From: an uncultured Anaerolineaceae bacterium
GTDB taxonomy: Bacteria; Chloroflexota; Anaerolineae; Anaerolineales; Anaerolineaceae
Direction: 5' to 3'
NCBI GenBank assembly: GCA_937894825.1
Contig: CALCQT010000027.1
Span: 1 to 5,164 of the forward strand
DNA length: 5,164 nucleotides
Below, piece by piece: positions 1 to 5,164 of this stretch. Every line of letters starts with the position of its first letter. Position 1 is the first letter of the stretch. The position numbers and the translations under genes are program-made. The notes beneath the pieces are model-generated. The model was given only the letters and a program-made list of their open reading frames with translations, ran no database searches and was not told the DNA's origin.

Positions 1-1
1 T

Positions 2-958
2 GGCTGGCGGATTGATATCAAGAGTGTTACGGAAGCCGCCGCCGACATTCTCGGGATTTACGAGGCCAAAAAGGATCTTATCGAAGAGAATGATGACCAT
101 ACGACGGTTGTTTCCTATAAAGAATTGTTCGCGGGCGAACAGCAGTCCATTGAGGCCATTCGAACAATTCTCGCGAAACGAAGCGAAGGGCGAAATCTTT
201 CCGCTGACGAAAATGAAACGTTGAATCGTTTTGTGGATCGGGTTGAAAAACGCAAAGTAGCCGGCTTTAATGAAAGCCTGGTCCCGGAAGTGATCCGTAC
301 TTTGTCGGAACAGAAGATATCGGCAACCGAAGCGAACGCGAAGGCCATTTCTGAGAGCGGTCTGCCGAAGCATGTGATTACAATTCTGCAAAGTAATGGT
401 TTGTCCACCTTTGGTGCGTTGTATGACCGGATGAAGACAGATCCGGATGCAATATTCAAGTTGCAGGGGATTTCCACAAAAGCCCTGAATGAAATTGCCT
501 CGCTGGTGAAATTTATCGGTTCCTTGTCGGATGTTAGCGCTGAACCCGAAGCTGAAACGGCTGATGTTGCGGAAGCTATTCAGGAAATGGACGAAACTGC
601 CGGTGAAACGGAGAAGGTTGAAACCGAAGAAATGAATCCGGCCGAAGAATTATCAGACGTTGAAGATTTCATTGATTTGACACAGATACCGGTTAAGACA
701 GAACCTGTCGAAGAAGTTGCGGAAGAACCGGAGGGAATCGAAGAAATTTCGTTTGACGAACTGTTTAATGCAATTCGGACGGATGTGATGGTTCATGACG
801 ACGAGGTTGAGGACGAAGAACGGGACGGGTCGGACGACAAGAAGGGTAAAAAGAAAAAGAAGAAGAAAAATGTTGAAGTAGAATATGACCCTGATAATGA
901 TATGACGCTGGTCCGAAGGAAGCATAAGCGCGGGGATGATGAAGATTGGGGTTGGTAG
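2..958 (+). CDS. nusA: Transcription elongation/antitermination factor NusA, 3' part (N-terminus outside window)
   Basis: NusA binds RNA polymerase and nascent RNA and tunes pausing, termination and antitermination. Only the last 318 residues are present; the reading frame is open from base 2. Local residues 1-20 (beginning GWRIDIKS) are the end of the second KH domain, matching the usual NusA sequence after the GxxG region. A helical stretch (about 45-115) leads to a helix-hairpin-helix-like repeat (about 118-174, ending with LQGISTKALNEIASL), comparable in position to NusA C-terminal repeats. Next comes an acidic linker (about 178-278) containing a possible short motif, SFDELF. A lysine tract (280-289, seven Lys in a row) and a charged tail ending DEDWGW complete the protein. 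The stop TAG (956-958) lies inside the start region of ylxR, as expected for coupled operon genes. Family assignment is secure; function of the linker and tail is unknown to me. Confidence 0.95.
   Translation, partial: GWRIDIKSVTEAAADILGIYEAKKDLIEENDDHTTVVSYKELFAGEQQSIEAIRTILAKRSEGRNLSADENETLNRFVDRVEKRKVAGFNESLVPEVIRTLSEQKISATEANAKAISESGLPKHVITILQSNGLSTFGALYDRMKTDPDAIFKLQGISTKALNEIASLVKFIGSLSDVSAEPEAETADVAEAIQEMDETAGETEKVETEEMNPAEELSDVEDFIDLTQIPVKTEPVEEVAEEPEGIEEISFDELFNAIRTDVMVHDDEVEDEERDGSDDKKGKKKKKKKNVEVEYDPDNDMTLVRRKHKRGDDEDWGW
838..870 (+). repeat. A-rich purine tract encoding the NusA lysine run
   Basis: A nearly pure purine stretch (one T, at 847) includes three separate runs of five A (848-852, 854-858, 866-870) interrupted by G. 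It encodes the lysine-rich part of the NusA tail. The mixture of AAA and AAG codons breaks up the homopolymers. It remains a plausible spot for polymerase or ribosome slippage. The frame stays open through it to the nusA stop. Confidence 0.6.
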
Positions 959-998
959 CAGTAAAACAAAAGGAAAACGGCCGAAGCATGTTCCTCAG
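936..998 (+). pseudogene. ylxR: Relic 5' end of ylxR, in a different frame from the rest of the gene
   Basis: From the tandem ATG codons at 936 and 939 the frame reads a short lead, then KGKRPKHVPQ (coding to 998). This is the pattern that normally begins YlxR proteins, just before their conserved RTCVGC-type motif. After the Gln codon at 996-998 the frame turns into unrelated sequence (PAAAGLYG...) and stops at TAA 1080-1082. A GAAGGA purine stretch at 915-920 could serve as a somewhat distant ribosome binding site. The start would overlap the nusA 3' end by 23 nt, typical of translational coupling. I infer that this is the original start of ylxR, now out of frame with the rest of the gene. 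Confidence 0.65.
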
Positions 999-1221
999 CC
1001 TGCTGCGGCTGGTTTATACGGAAGACGGCCTGACGGTGGATCCAAGCGGGAAAATCGCCGGACGCGGGGCTTATTTACATAATTCACGGGGTTGTTGGGA
1101 AAAAGCAATCACGCGCGGACTGTTAGCCAAAAGCCTGAGAACCGAATTGAACAGTATAGACATTGAGAAGATGAGAAAATGGATGGAAGAATTCCCTGAG
1201 GAGCCGGAAACGGAAGCTTAG
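946..1221 (+). CDS. ylxR: YlxR family (DUF448; RnpM-like) protein, N-terminal motif missing
   Basis: The family is small, nucleic-acid-binding and encoded between nusA and infB; in Bacillus it has been linked to modulation of RNase P (RnpM). From residue 19 onward this frame is a good YlxR: SLLRLVYTEDG, then VDPSGK, then the signature GRGAYLH, then a basic helical region (CWEKAITRGLLAKSLRTEL) and an acidic end. The first 18 residues from TTG 946 do not resemble the family, and the RxCxxC motif that normally precedes LLRLV is absent. The matching N-terminus lies in another frame (936-998), so an out-of-frame deletion near 997-1000 is likely. If the remnant is translated, ATG 988 (77 aa, with AAAGGAA at 969-975 upstream) is as plausible a start as TTG 946. 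It ends 36 nt before infB. Identity is secure; whether it is functional is doubtful. Confidence 0.8.
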   Translation: MGLVAVKQKENGRSMFLSLLRLVYTEDGLTVDPSGKIAGRGAYLHNSRGCWEKAITRGLLAKSLRTELNSIDIEKMRKWMEEFPEEPETEA

Positions 1222-1257
1222 CGGGGAGCCTTCCTCGTTTTCGGAAAGAGAGCAGGA

Positions 1258-3042
1258 ATGGGCGAAAATTCGAAAAAGATTGAAATACCTTACGCAGTGA
1301 CCGTGCGTGATTTAGCCAAGCTATTACAGACGAACAGCATTCAGGTGATTAAAGTTTTGATGGCCAATGGTGTGATGGCCAATATCAATCAGATGATTGA
1401 CTTTGATACAGCGGCGATTGTGGCGAACGAAATCGGTTTTGAGGCCGTGCCTGAATCGGAAGCCGTTGTTGAGGATGAAAAAGAGACAGGCGAAGTTCCG
1501 CTCTGGCGGCAAATCATTGACCGGGAGGATTCCAAGGCTTTGATTCAGCGTCCGCCGGTGGTGACGATTCTGGGCCATGTCGATCACGGGAAAACATCGC
1601 TGTTGGATGCCATCCGGCACACGGATGTTCAGGCCGGCGAAGCCGGTGGGATCACACAGCATATCGGTGCGTATCAGATCGAAAGCAAAGGCAAAACCAT
1701 CACGTTCCTCGATACGCCGGGTCATGCCGCATTCAGTGCGATGCGGGCGCGGGGTGCGCAGGGGGCGGATATTGTGATTTTGGTGGTGGCAGCCAATGAC
1801 GGCGTGATGCCGCAGACCAAGGAAGCGATTTCGCACGCCAAGGCGGCGCGCGTGCCGATTATCGTGGCGTTGAACAAAATTGATCGATCGGATGCAAACC
1901 CTGAACTGGTAAAAAAGCAACTTGCCGAACAAGGTTTAATGGCGGACGACTGGGGCGGGAGTACGATGGTTGTGCCCGTCTCGGCAAAGCAGAAGCAGGG
2001 GATCGATGATCTCATGGAAGCGATTCTCATGACGGCGGAAGAAACCAAAATCATGGCGAATCCGAAGGGCAATGTGTTCGGTACGGTCATTGAAGCTTCT
2101 GTGGACGTCAAGAAAGGCGTCATGGCGACGCTGTTGGTGCAGAACGGTACCTTGAAGATGGGCGACGTGGTGCTGGCGGGGAATTCCTACGGGAAGATCC
2201 GGGCCATGTTTGATTTCCATGGCAAAAAGATCCAAAAAGCAGGTCCTTCAACGCCTGCACAGATCATGGGGCTGACCGATGTTCCGACTGCGGGTGATAT
2301 CTTCCAGGTTTATGCAACTGAAAAAGAAGCGCGGGCTGTGATCAGCGCGGCTAAAGCGGATGCTGCGCTGCACCAGACAACCAAAAAAGCAACGTTGGAA
2401 GAACTGTTTGCCAAGTTTAAAGCCGGAGAAACCAAGGAATTATGTCTGGTCATCAAGACTGATGTGAACGGATCACTGGAGCCGATCGTGAATTCTTTGA
2501 ATGACCTGAGCAAAGAGGGCGAGATAAAAGTTAATATTCTTCATGCGGAAGCGGGAAATATTAACGAAAATGATGTTACACTGGCTGCCGCGTCCCATGG
2601 GATTGTGGTCGGTTTCAACGTGCAGGCTGAGCCGCTGGCCCGGAAAAAAGCTGAGAACGAAGGCGTCTCAATCCGCATTTATGACATTATTTATCGGATG
2701 CTTGAAGATATTGAGAAAGCTTTGAAAGGGATGCTGGCCCCCGAGTTTAAGGAAGTTTTCACAGGTAGAGCGGAAGTGTTGGCCATCTTTACGATTTCAA
2801 AACTTGGTGCAATTGCCGGCAGCCGGGTCCGGGAAGGTGAAATTCGCCGGAACAACAAAGTGCATGTAATCCGGAAAGGGACCACTGTATTTACCGGTGA
2901 AATTTCATCTCTGAAACATGAAAAAGACGACGTAAAAGAAGTTCGCAACGGTATGGACTGTTGTATTGGTGTGAAAGGATTTGAAGCTTTTGAAGTTGGC
3001 GATATCCTGGAGACATTCATCTTAGAGAGATTTGGTTCTTGA
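1258..3042 (+). CDS. infB: Translation initiation factor IF-2
   Basis: IF-2 is the GTPase that recruits initiator fMet-tRNA to the 30S subunit and promotes 50S joining. The 594-aa product is complete. An IF2_N module lies at about residues 11-63 (YAVTVRDLAKLL...). The G domain shows G1 GHVDHGKT (106-113), switch I around GGITQHIGAY (130-139), G3 DTPGH (152-156), G4 NKID (206-209) and G5 SAK (242-244). A beta-barrel domain II follows from about 270 (VFGTVIEASVD), domain III from about 380-480, and the C-terminal fMet-tRNA-binding barrel from about 495 to 590 (ending GDILETFILE). It is much shorter than the E. coli protein because the long N-terminal extension is missing, as in several other phyla. 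At residue 522 the usual IAGC is IAGS. ATG 1258 is supported by GGAAAGAG at 1243-1250. Confidence 0.98.
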   Translation: MGENSKKIEIPYAVTVRDLAKLLQTNSIQVIKVLMANGVMANINQMIDFDTAAIVANEIGFEAVPESEAVVEDEKETGEVPLWRQIIDREDSKALIQRPPVVTILGHVDHGKTSLLDAIRHTDVQAGEAGGITQHIGAYQIESKGKTITFLDTPGHAAFSAMRARGAQGADIVILVVAANDGVMPQTKEAISHAKAARVPIIVALNKIDRSDANPELVKKQLAEQGLMADDWGGSTMVVPVSAKQKQGIDDLMEAILMTAEETKIMANPKGNVFGTVIEASVDVKKGVMATLLVQNGTLKMGDVVLAGNSYGKIRAMFDFHGKKIQKAGPSTPAQIMGLTDVPTAGDIFQVYATEKEARAVISAAKADAALHQTTKKATLEELFAKFKAGETKELCLVIKTDVNGSLEPIVNSLNDLSKEGEIKVNILHAEAGNINENDVTLAAASHGIVVGFNVQAEPLARKKAENEGVSIRIYDIIYRMLEDIEKALKGMLAPEFKEVFTGRAEVLAIFTISKLGAIAGSRVREGEIRRNNKVHVIRKGTTVFTGEISSLKHEKDDVKEVRNGMDCCIGVKGFEAFEVGDILETFILERFGS

Positions 3043-3048
3043 AAGGAG
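3042..3048 (+). promoter_or_regulatory. Shine-Dalgarno site of rbfA
   Basis: AAAGGAG begins at the last base of the infB stop codon and lies 9 nt before ATG 3058. It is the strongest ribosome binding site in the window and fixes the rbfA start. Its position on the infB stop suggests reinitiation or translational coupling. Confidence 0.8.
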
Positions 3049-3057
3049 TAAGAAAGG

Positions 3058-3486
3058 ATGCCCTCACCATTACGTTTGAACAGGATCGCGGAGCGGATCC
3101 GTGATGACTTATCGGAGTTATTGTTGTATGAAGTGGATGATCCCCGCCTGAGTGGCGTCACAGTAACGGACGTCAAGGTGGATCGTGAGCTTTACTATGC
3201 CAGTATTTATGTTTCTGCCCTGGAAGGCCGGGAACGAAGCGCGGAAGTTCTGGAAGGACTTGAGACTGCCTCTAATTTTCTGCGTCATCAGCTTTCGCAG
3301 TCGATTGAACTACGAACATTTCCGCGGCTGCGTTTTTATTGGGATCCGACACCCGAGAACGCGGACCGGATCGAATTTTTGCTGAAGCAGATTAAGGAGG
3401 AGCGGGAGGCGAAGGCGGCTTTGGAGCCGCAACCATCCGAAACGGAATTCACGGAATCTGAAGATGAAGGTGAAGACGAAAAGTGA
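3058..3486 (+). CDS. rbfA: 30S ribosome-binding factor RbfA
   Basis: RbfA is a single type II KH-domain protein that binds immature 30S subunits near the 5' end of 16S rRNA and assists late maturation. The 142-aa product shows the family pattern: N-terminal helix RLNRIAERIRDDLSELL, then DDPRLSGVTVTDVKVDRELYYASIYVS with pieces split across strands 1 and 2, then helix LETASNFLRHQL and the strand LRTFPRLRFYWD (about 85-96), followed by a final helix (DRIEFLLKQI). The interhelical Ala-x-Gly kink is Ala-Ser-Asn here (71-73). The last 20 or so residues are a low-complexity acidic tail (ESEDEGEDEK) beyond the normal fold. The gene starts 15 nt after infB, so co-transcription is expected, and its stop codon lies inside a terminator-like hairpin. 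Confidence 0.97.
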   Translation: MPSPLRLNRIAERIRDDLSELLLYEVDDPRLSGVTVTDVKVDRELYYASIYVSALEGRERSAEVLEGLETASNFLRHQLSQSIELRTFPRLRFYWDPTPENADRIEFLLKQIKEEREAKAALEPQPSETEFTESEDEGEDEK

Positions 3487-3515
3487 GAAGTTCCCAGCGG
3501 AATTCCTCACTTTTT
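3481..3515 (+). terminator. Intrinsic terminator overlapping the rbfA stop codon
   Basis: The left arm 3481-3494 (AAGTGAGAAGTTCC) pairs with the right arm 3499-3512 around the tetraloop CAGC (3495-3498). Of 14 positions, 12 are Watson-Crick pairs, one is G-U and one is an A-C mismatch. The right arm runs directly into a tract of five T (3511-3515). The TGA stop of rbfA (3484-3486) lies in the left arm, so a ribosome finishing rbfA would cover the stem. The structure is what is seen; actual termination efficiency is inferred. Confidence 0.8.
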
Positions 3516-3541
3516 AACGGGAGCAGTGAGTTGAAGTAATA

Positions 3542-3570
3542 TTGATTTGAGCGTGAAAGCTGAATAAGAT
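3542..3570 (+). promoter_or_regulatory. Candidate sigma70-type promoter for nrnA-truB
   Basis: TTGATT (3542-3547) and TAAGAT (3565-3570) are separated by exactly 17 nt; each matches the consensus at four of six positions. A run of T (3570-3576) follows, and a start near 3577 would give a leader of about 90 nt before nrnA. The site lies just after a strong terminator-like hairpin, where a new promoter would be needed. It is a weak-to-moderate match, so it is only a candidate. Confidence 0.4.
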
Positions 3571-3590
3571 TTTTTTGAGGAGCTTCTCTG

Positions 3591-3674
3591 ATGCGCTTAT
3601 GAGAGGGACCGCAGGGTGATCCCGGGATGTTTCAAAAATCGTGTTTGAATTTACAAAAGGATAACAATGATTGA
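3591..3674 (+). other. Leader of nrnA with three overlapping or adjacent mini-ORFs
   Basis: Within the 180-nt gap before nrnA there are three very short ORFs. The first is ATG 3591 to TGA 3602 (Met-Arg-Leu), preceded by GAGGAG (3577-3582) at 8-nt spacing. The second is ATG 3599 to TGA 3619 (6 aa), overlapping the first. The third is ATG 3627 to TGA 3674 (15 aa), with a weak GGGTGA upstream; its stop lies 3 nt past the nrnA ATG. A hairpin can form from GGGACC (3605-3610) with GGT (3615-3617) and CCC (3621-3623), with a 3-nt bulge. It has no U tract. I see no known riboswitch. ORFs this short arise by chance, so translation is unproven. Confidence 0.25.
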
Positions 3675-4671
3675 ATCACAGGATGAAATTATCGGAAAAA
3701 TCAAGGCCCGAATTGATGAGGCTGAACGGATCGCCGTATTTGGACATGTTCGCCCGGATGGAGACGCAATCGGCTCTGTTTTGGGAATGGGCTGGGCGTT
3801 GGAACTGGCGGGAAAGCAGGTCCAGTTTGTATCAAATGATGACCTTCCGCGCAGTGGAATTTTCCGAATTGAAGATTTTGTTGAAAAAATCCCATTTGTG
3901 AAAGAACCGGGGCCTTTTGATTGTTCCATCCTGTTGGATATCAGCGATATCCGGCGGGCAGGCGATTATTTCAATCGGGAAGATAGTCCGATTCCGGACA
4001 TCTGTATTGATCATCATGTTTCGAACCCTGGCATTGCGAAAATTAACTGGGTGGATCCGGAAGCTGCCGCCACCGCGATTCTGGTCGCTCGCCTGATCCC
4101 GCATTTGGGGCTTCAAATGAATCTTCCGATTGCTACTGCGTTACTGTCCGGGATTATTTCGGATACGCAGACCTTCTCAACCAGAAATACGAATCCTGAG
4201 TCGCTTCGGATTTCCGCGGACCTGATAGAACAGGGGGCGGACCTGTATGATCTCATTCTGACTGTGGTGAAAGCGCATTCATTTGAGGCCGGGAAGTATT
4301 GGGGTTATGGATTGGGAAAAATGCAGCTTGCGGATGGGGTGTTGTGGAGTACACTGACCCTGGAGGATCAGAAAAAATCAGGTTATGAAGAGGATGATGA
4401 CGCGAATCTGATTAATTTTCTTTCATCGACTACAAACGCTGCCGTTAGCGTCCTATTTATTGAAATGAGCGCGAGCACAGTCCGTGTGTCCTGGCGTGCA
4501 CTGCCGGGAACGGATGTTTCCAAAATTGCTGAAAAATTCGGCGGCGGCGGCCATGTTTTGGCGTCCGGCGCGACGATATTCGATTCGTTGGATTTAGCAA
4601 TTCCGCCTGTTTTGGAAATGACCAAAAGGATGATGTCCGGAAGGAGTGTTTCAACAGAAGATGAGAGATGA
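3667..4671 (+). CDS. nrnA: Bifunctional oligoribonuclease / pAp phosphatase, DHH-DHHA1 family (NrnA-like)
   Basis: NrnA-type enzymes degrade 2-5-nt RNA from RNA decay and dephosphorylate 3',5'-pAp to AMP in the cytoplasm, using Mn2+. The 334-aa length is typical. DHH-domain motifs are in order: GHVRPDGDAIGS (26-37; His27, Asp31 and Asp33 as metal ligands), LLDISD (Asp91), the signature DHH (115-117, in CIDHHVSN) and GIISDTQTF (Asp166). The C-terminal DHHA1 domain carries FGGGGHVLASGA (291-302), which binds substrate. No catalytic residue appears to be missing. ATG 3667 is preceded by AAAGG (3656-3660), spacing 6 nt. The place between rbfA and truB is the usual one for nrnA in many bacteria. 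The last codons overlap the truB start by 11 nt. A related DHH exonuclease with other specificity cannot be excluded, but context favours NrnA. Confidence 0.93.
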   Translation: MIESQDEIIGKIKARIDEAERIAVFGHVRPDGDAIGSVLGMGWALELAGKQVQFVSNDDLPRSGIFRIEDFVEKIPFVKEPGPFDCSILLDISDIRRAGDYFNREDSPIPDICIDHHVSNPGIAKINWVDPEAAATAILVARLIPHLGLQMNLPIATALLSGIISDTQTFSTRNTNPESLRISADLIEQGADLYDLILTVVKAHSFEAGKYWGYGLGKMQLADGVLWSTLTLEDQKKSGYEEDDDANLINFLSSTTNAAVSVLFIEMSASTVRVSWRALPGTDVSKIAEKFGGGGHVLASGATIFDSLDLAIPPVLEMTKRMMSGRSVSTEDER

Positions 4672-5164
4672 AAGCAGCCGGAAATTAAAAAGCGCTATTT
4701 CCGGGGTTCTGGTGGTGGATAAACCTGTCGGAAAAACCTCGCATGATGTGGTTCAATTTATCCGAAAAGGGACCGGGTTACGCAGAATCGGCCATACCGG
4801 GACATTGGATCCGCGTGCTTCCGGTGTGCTTGTTTGCCTGGTTGGCCCGGCTGTCAGACTGAATGAATATCTGCAGACGGATTATAAACGCTATGAAGCC
4901 AGTTTTGTTCTGGGCGCGGTTTCGGATACATACGACGGCGATGGATTGATCCAACCCGGCGGCGATGCTTCCGGGATCAGTGAAGAACAGGTACTGGAGG
5001 CGATTAAACATTTTACCGGTGAAATTGAGCAAACGCCTCCTGCCTACTCCGCGATTAAAATTAATGGGCAAAAGGCTTATGATCTGGCCCGGAAAGGCAA
5101 GAGCGTTCAACTACCGAGCCGGAAAGTAACTGTGTTTTCATTTGACCTGATTGAATATAACCCC
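4661..5164 (+). CDS. truB: tRNA pseudouridine(55) synthase TruB, 5' part (C-terminus outside window)
   Basis: TruB isomerises U55 in the T loop of tRNAs to pseudouridine and also acts as a tRNA-folding chaperone. The first 168 residues are visible and the frame is open to the window end. Hallmarks include GVLVVDKPVGKTSHDVV (15-31), the catalytic motif GHTGTLDP (44-51, nucleophile Asp50), then SGVLVCLVG, the segment YKRYEASFVLG (75-85), and TPPAYSAIKINGQKAYDLAR (125-144), which lines the active site. The C-terminal region and any PUA domain lie outside. ATG 4661 is chosen because it is the only ATG near the conserved start. GGAAGGAG (4639-4646) lies 14 nt upstream, a long spacing, and AGAAG directly precedes the ATG. 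Overlap with the nrnA end implies translational coupling. Confidence 0.96.
   Translation, partial: MRDESSRKLKSAISGVLVVDKPVGKTSHDVVQFIRKGTGLRRIGHTGTLDPRASGVLVCLVGPAVRLNEYLQTDYKRYEASFVLGAVSDTYDGDGLIQPGGDASGISEEQVLEAIKHFTGEIEQTPPAYSAIKINGQKAYDLARKGKSVQLPSRKVTVFSFDLIEYNP

Noticed and set aside
115..477. A 120-codon minus-strand open frame opposite nusA
   Set aside because: No family resemblance; nusA on the plus strand is clearly coding here.
1324..1932. A 202-codon open frame on the minus strand inside infB
   Set aside because: It lies fully opposite the infB G domain, has no recognisable domain, and its odd His/Arg-rich composition is typical of an antisense shadow.
3547..3576. T7 run at 3570-3576 after a small AGC/GCT hairpin, as a second terminator
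   Set aside because: The stem is only three pairs plus two beyond a mismatch, too weak for intrinsic termination.
3586..3605. Imperfect inverted repeat CTCTGAT / ATGAGAG
   Set aside because: Short, with a central mismatch and no U tract; not clearly functional.
3619..3628. Perfect 10-bp palindrome ATCCCGGGAT, possible operator
   Set aside because: A few 10-bp palindromes are expected by chance in a window of this size, and no second copy or regulator gene is nearby.
3601..3630. Partial resemblance of GGGACCGCAGGG to a T-box specifier-antiterminator element
   Set aside because: The core order GGTGGNACCGCG is not present, the leader is too short for a T-box, there is no following terminator, and nrnA is not an amino-acid-related gene.

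Overview
The window is a 5.2-kb stretch of a bacterial core 'translation/transcription' operon, all on the plus strand, in the widely conserved order nusA - ylxR - infB - rbfA - nrnA - truB. The first and last genes are cut by the window edges. There is no mobile element, CRISPR array, tRNA or rRNA gene. The base composition looks moderate (about half GC) and the genes look homogeneous, so nothing suggests recent transfer. The short infB product (594 aa, one IF2_N module, no long N-terminal extension), the acidic and lysine-rich NusA C-terminus with a charged Trp-ending tail, and the style of the YlxR and NusA sequences resemble what I remember of Chloroflexota (Anaerolineae-like) genomes. That placement comes from memory, not a search, and is only moderately certain.

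Layout. Positions 2-958 hold the 3' part of nusA (transcription elongation/antitermination factor). Its stop overlaps the start region of ylxR (RNase P-associated DUF448 family). ylxR appears damaged: its N-terminal KHVPQ segment is in one frame (start ATG 936 or 939), while the rest (LLRLV to the stop at 1221) is in another. The roughly 13-14 residues that should join them, including the family's RxCxxC motif, are absent. infB (1258-3042) follows and is complete, with all five G motifs. rbfA (3058-3486) comes 15 nt later with a strong Shine-Dalgarno sequence.

A near-perfect hairpin with a U tract (3481-3515) sits on the rbfA stop codon and looks like an intrinsic terminator. The 180-nt gap after rbfA (3487-3666) also holds a possible sigma70-type promoter (TTGATT-N17-TAAGAT) and a leader with three very short ORFs. 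nrnA (3667-4671, nanoRNase/pAp phosphatase of the DHH family) then overlaps truB (4661 to the window end, tRNA U55 pseudouridine synthase) by 11 nt. The cluster may therefore run as two transcription units: (rimP-)nusA-ylxR-infB-rbfA and nrnA-truB-.

Functionally, the genes cover transcription elongation (NusA), translation initiation (IF2), 30S maturation (RbfA), RNase P modulation (YlxR), nanoRNA turnover (NrnA) and tRNA modification (TruB). I found no convincing new biological system. The item most worth a second look is the ylxR lesion, followed by the terminator/promoter/mini-ORF arrangement between rbfA and nrnA.
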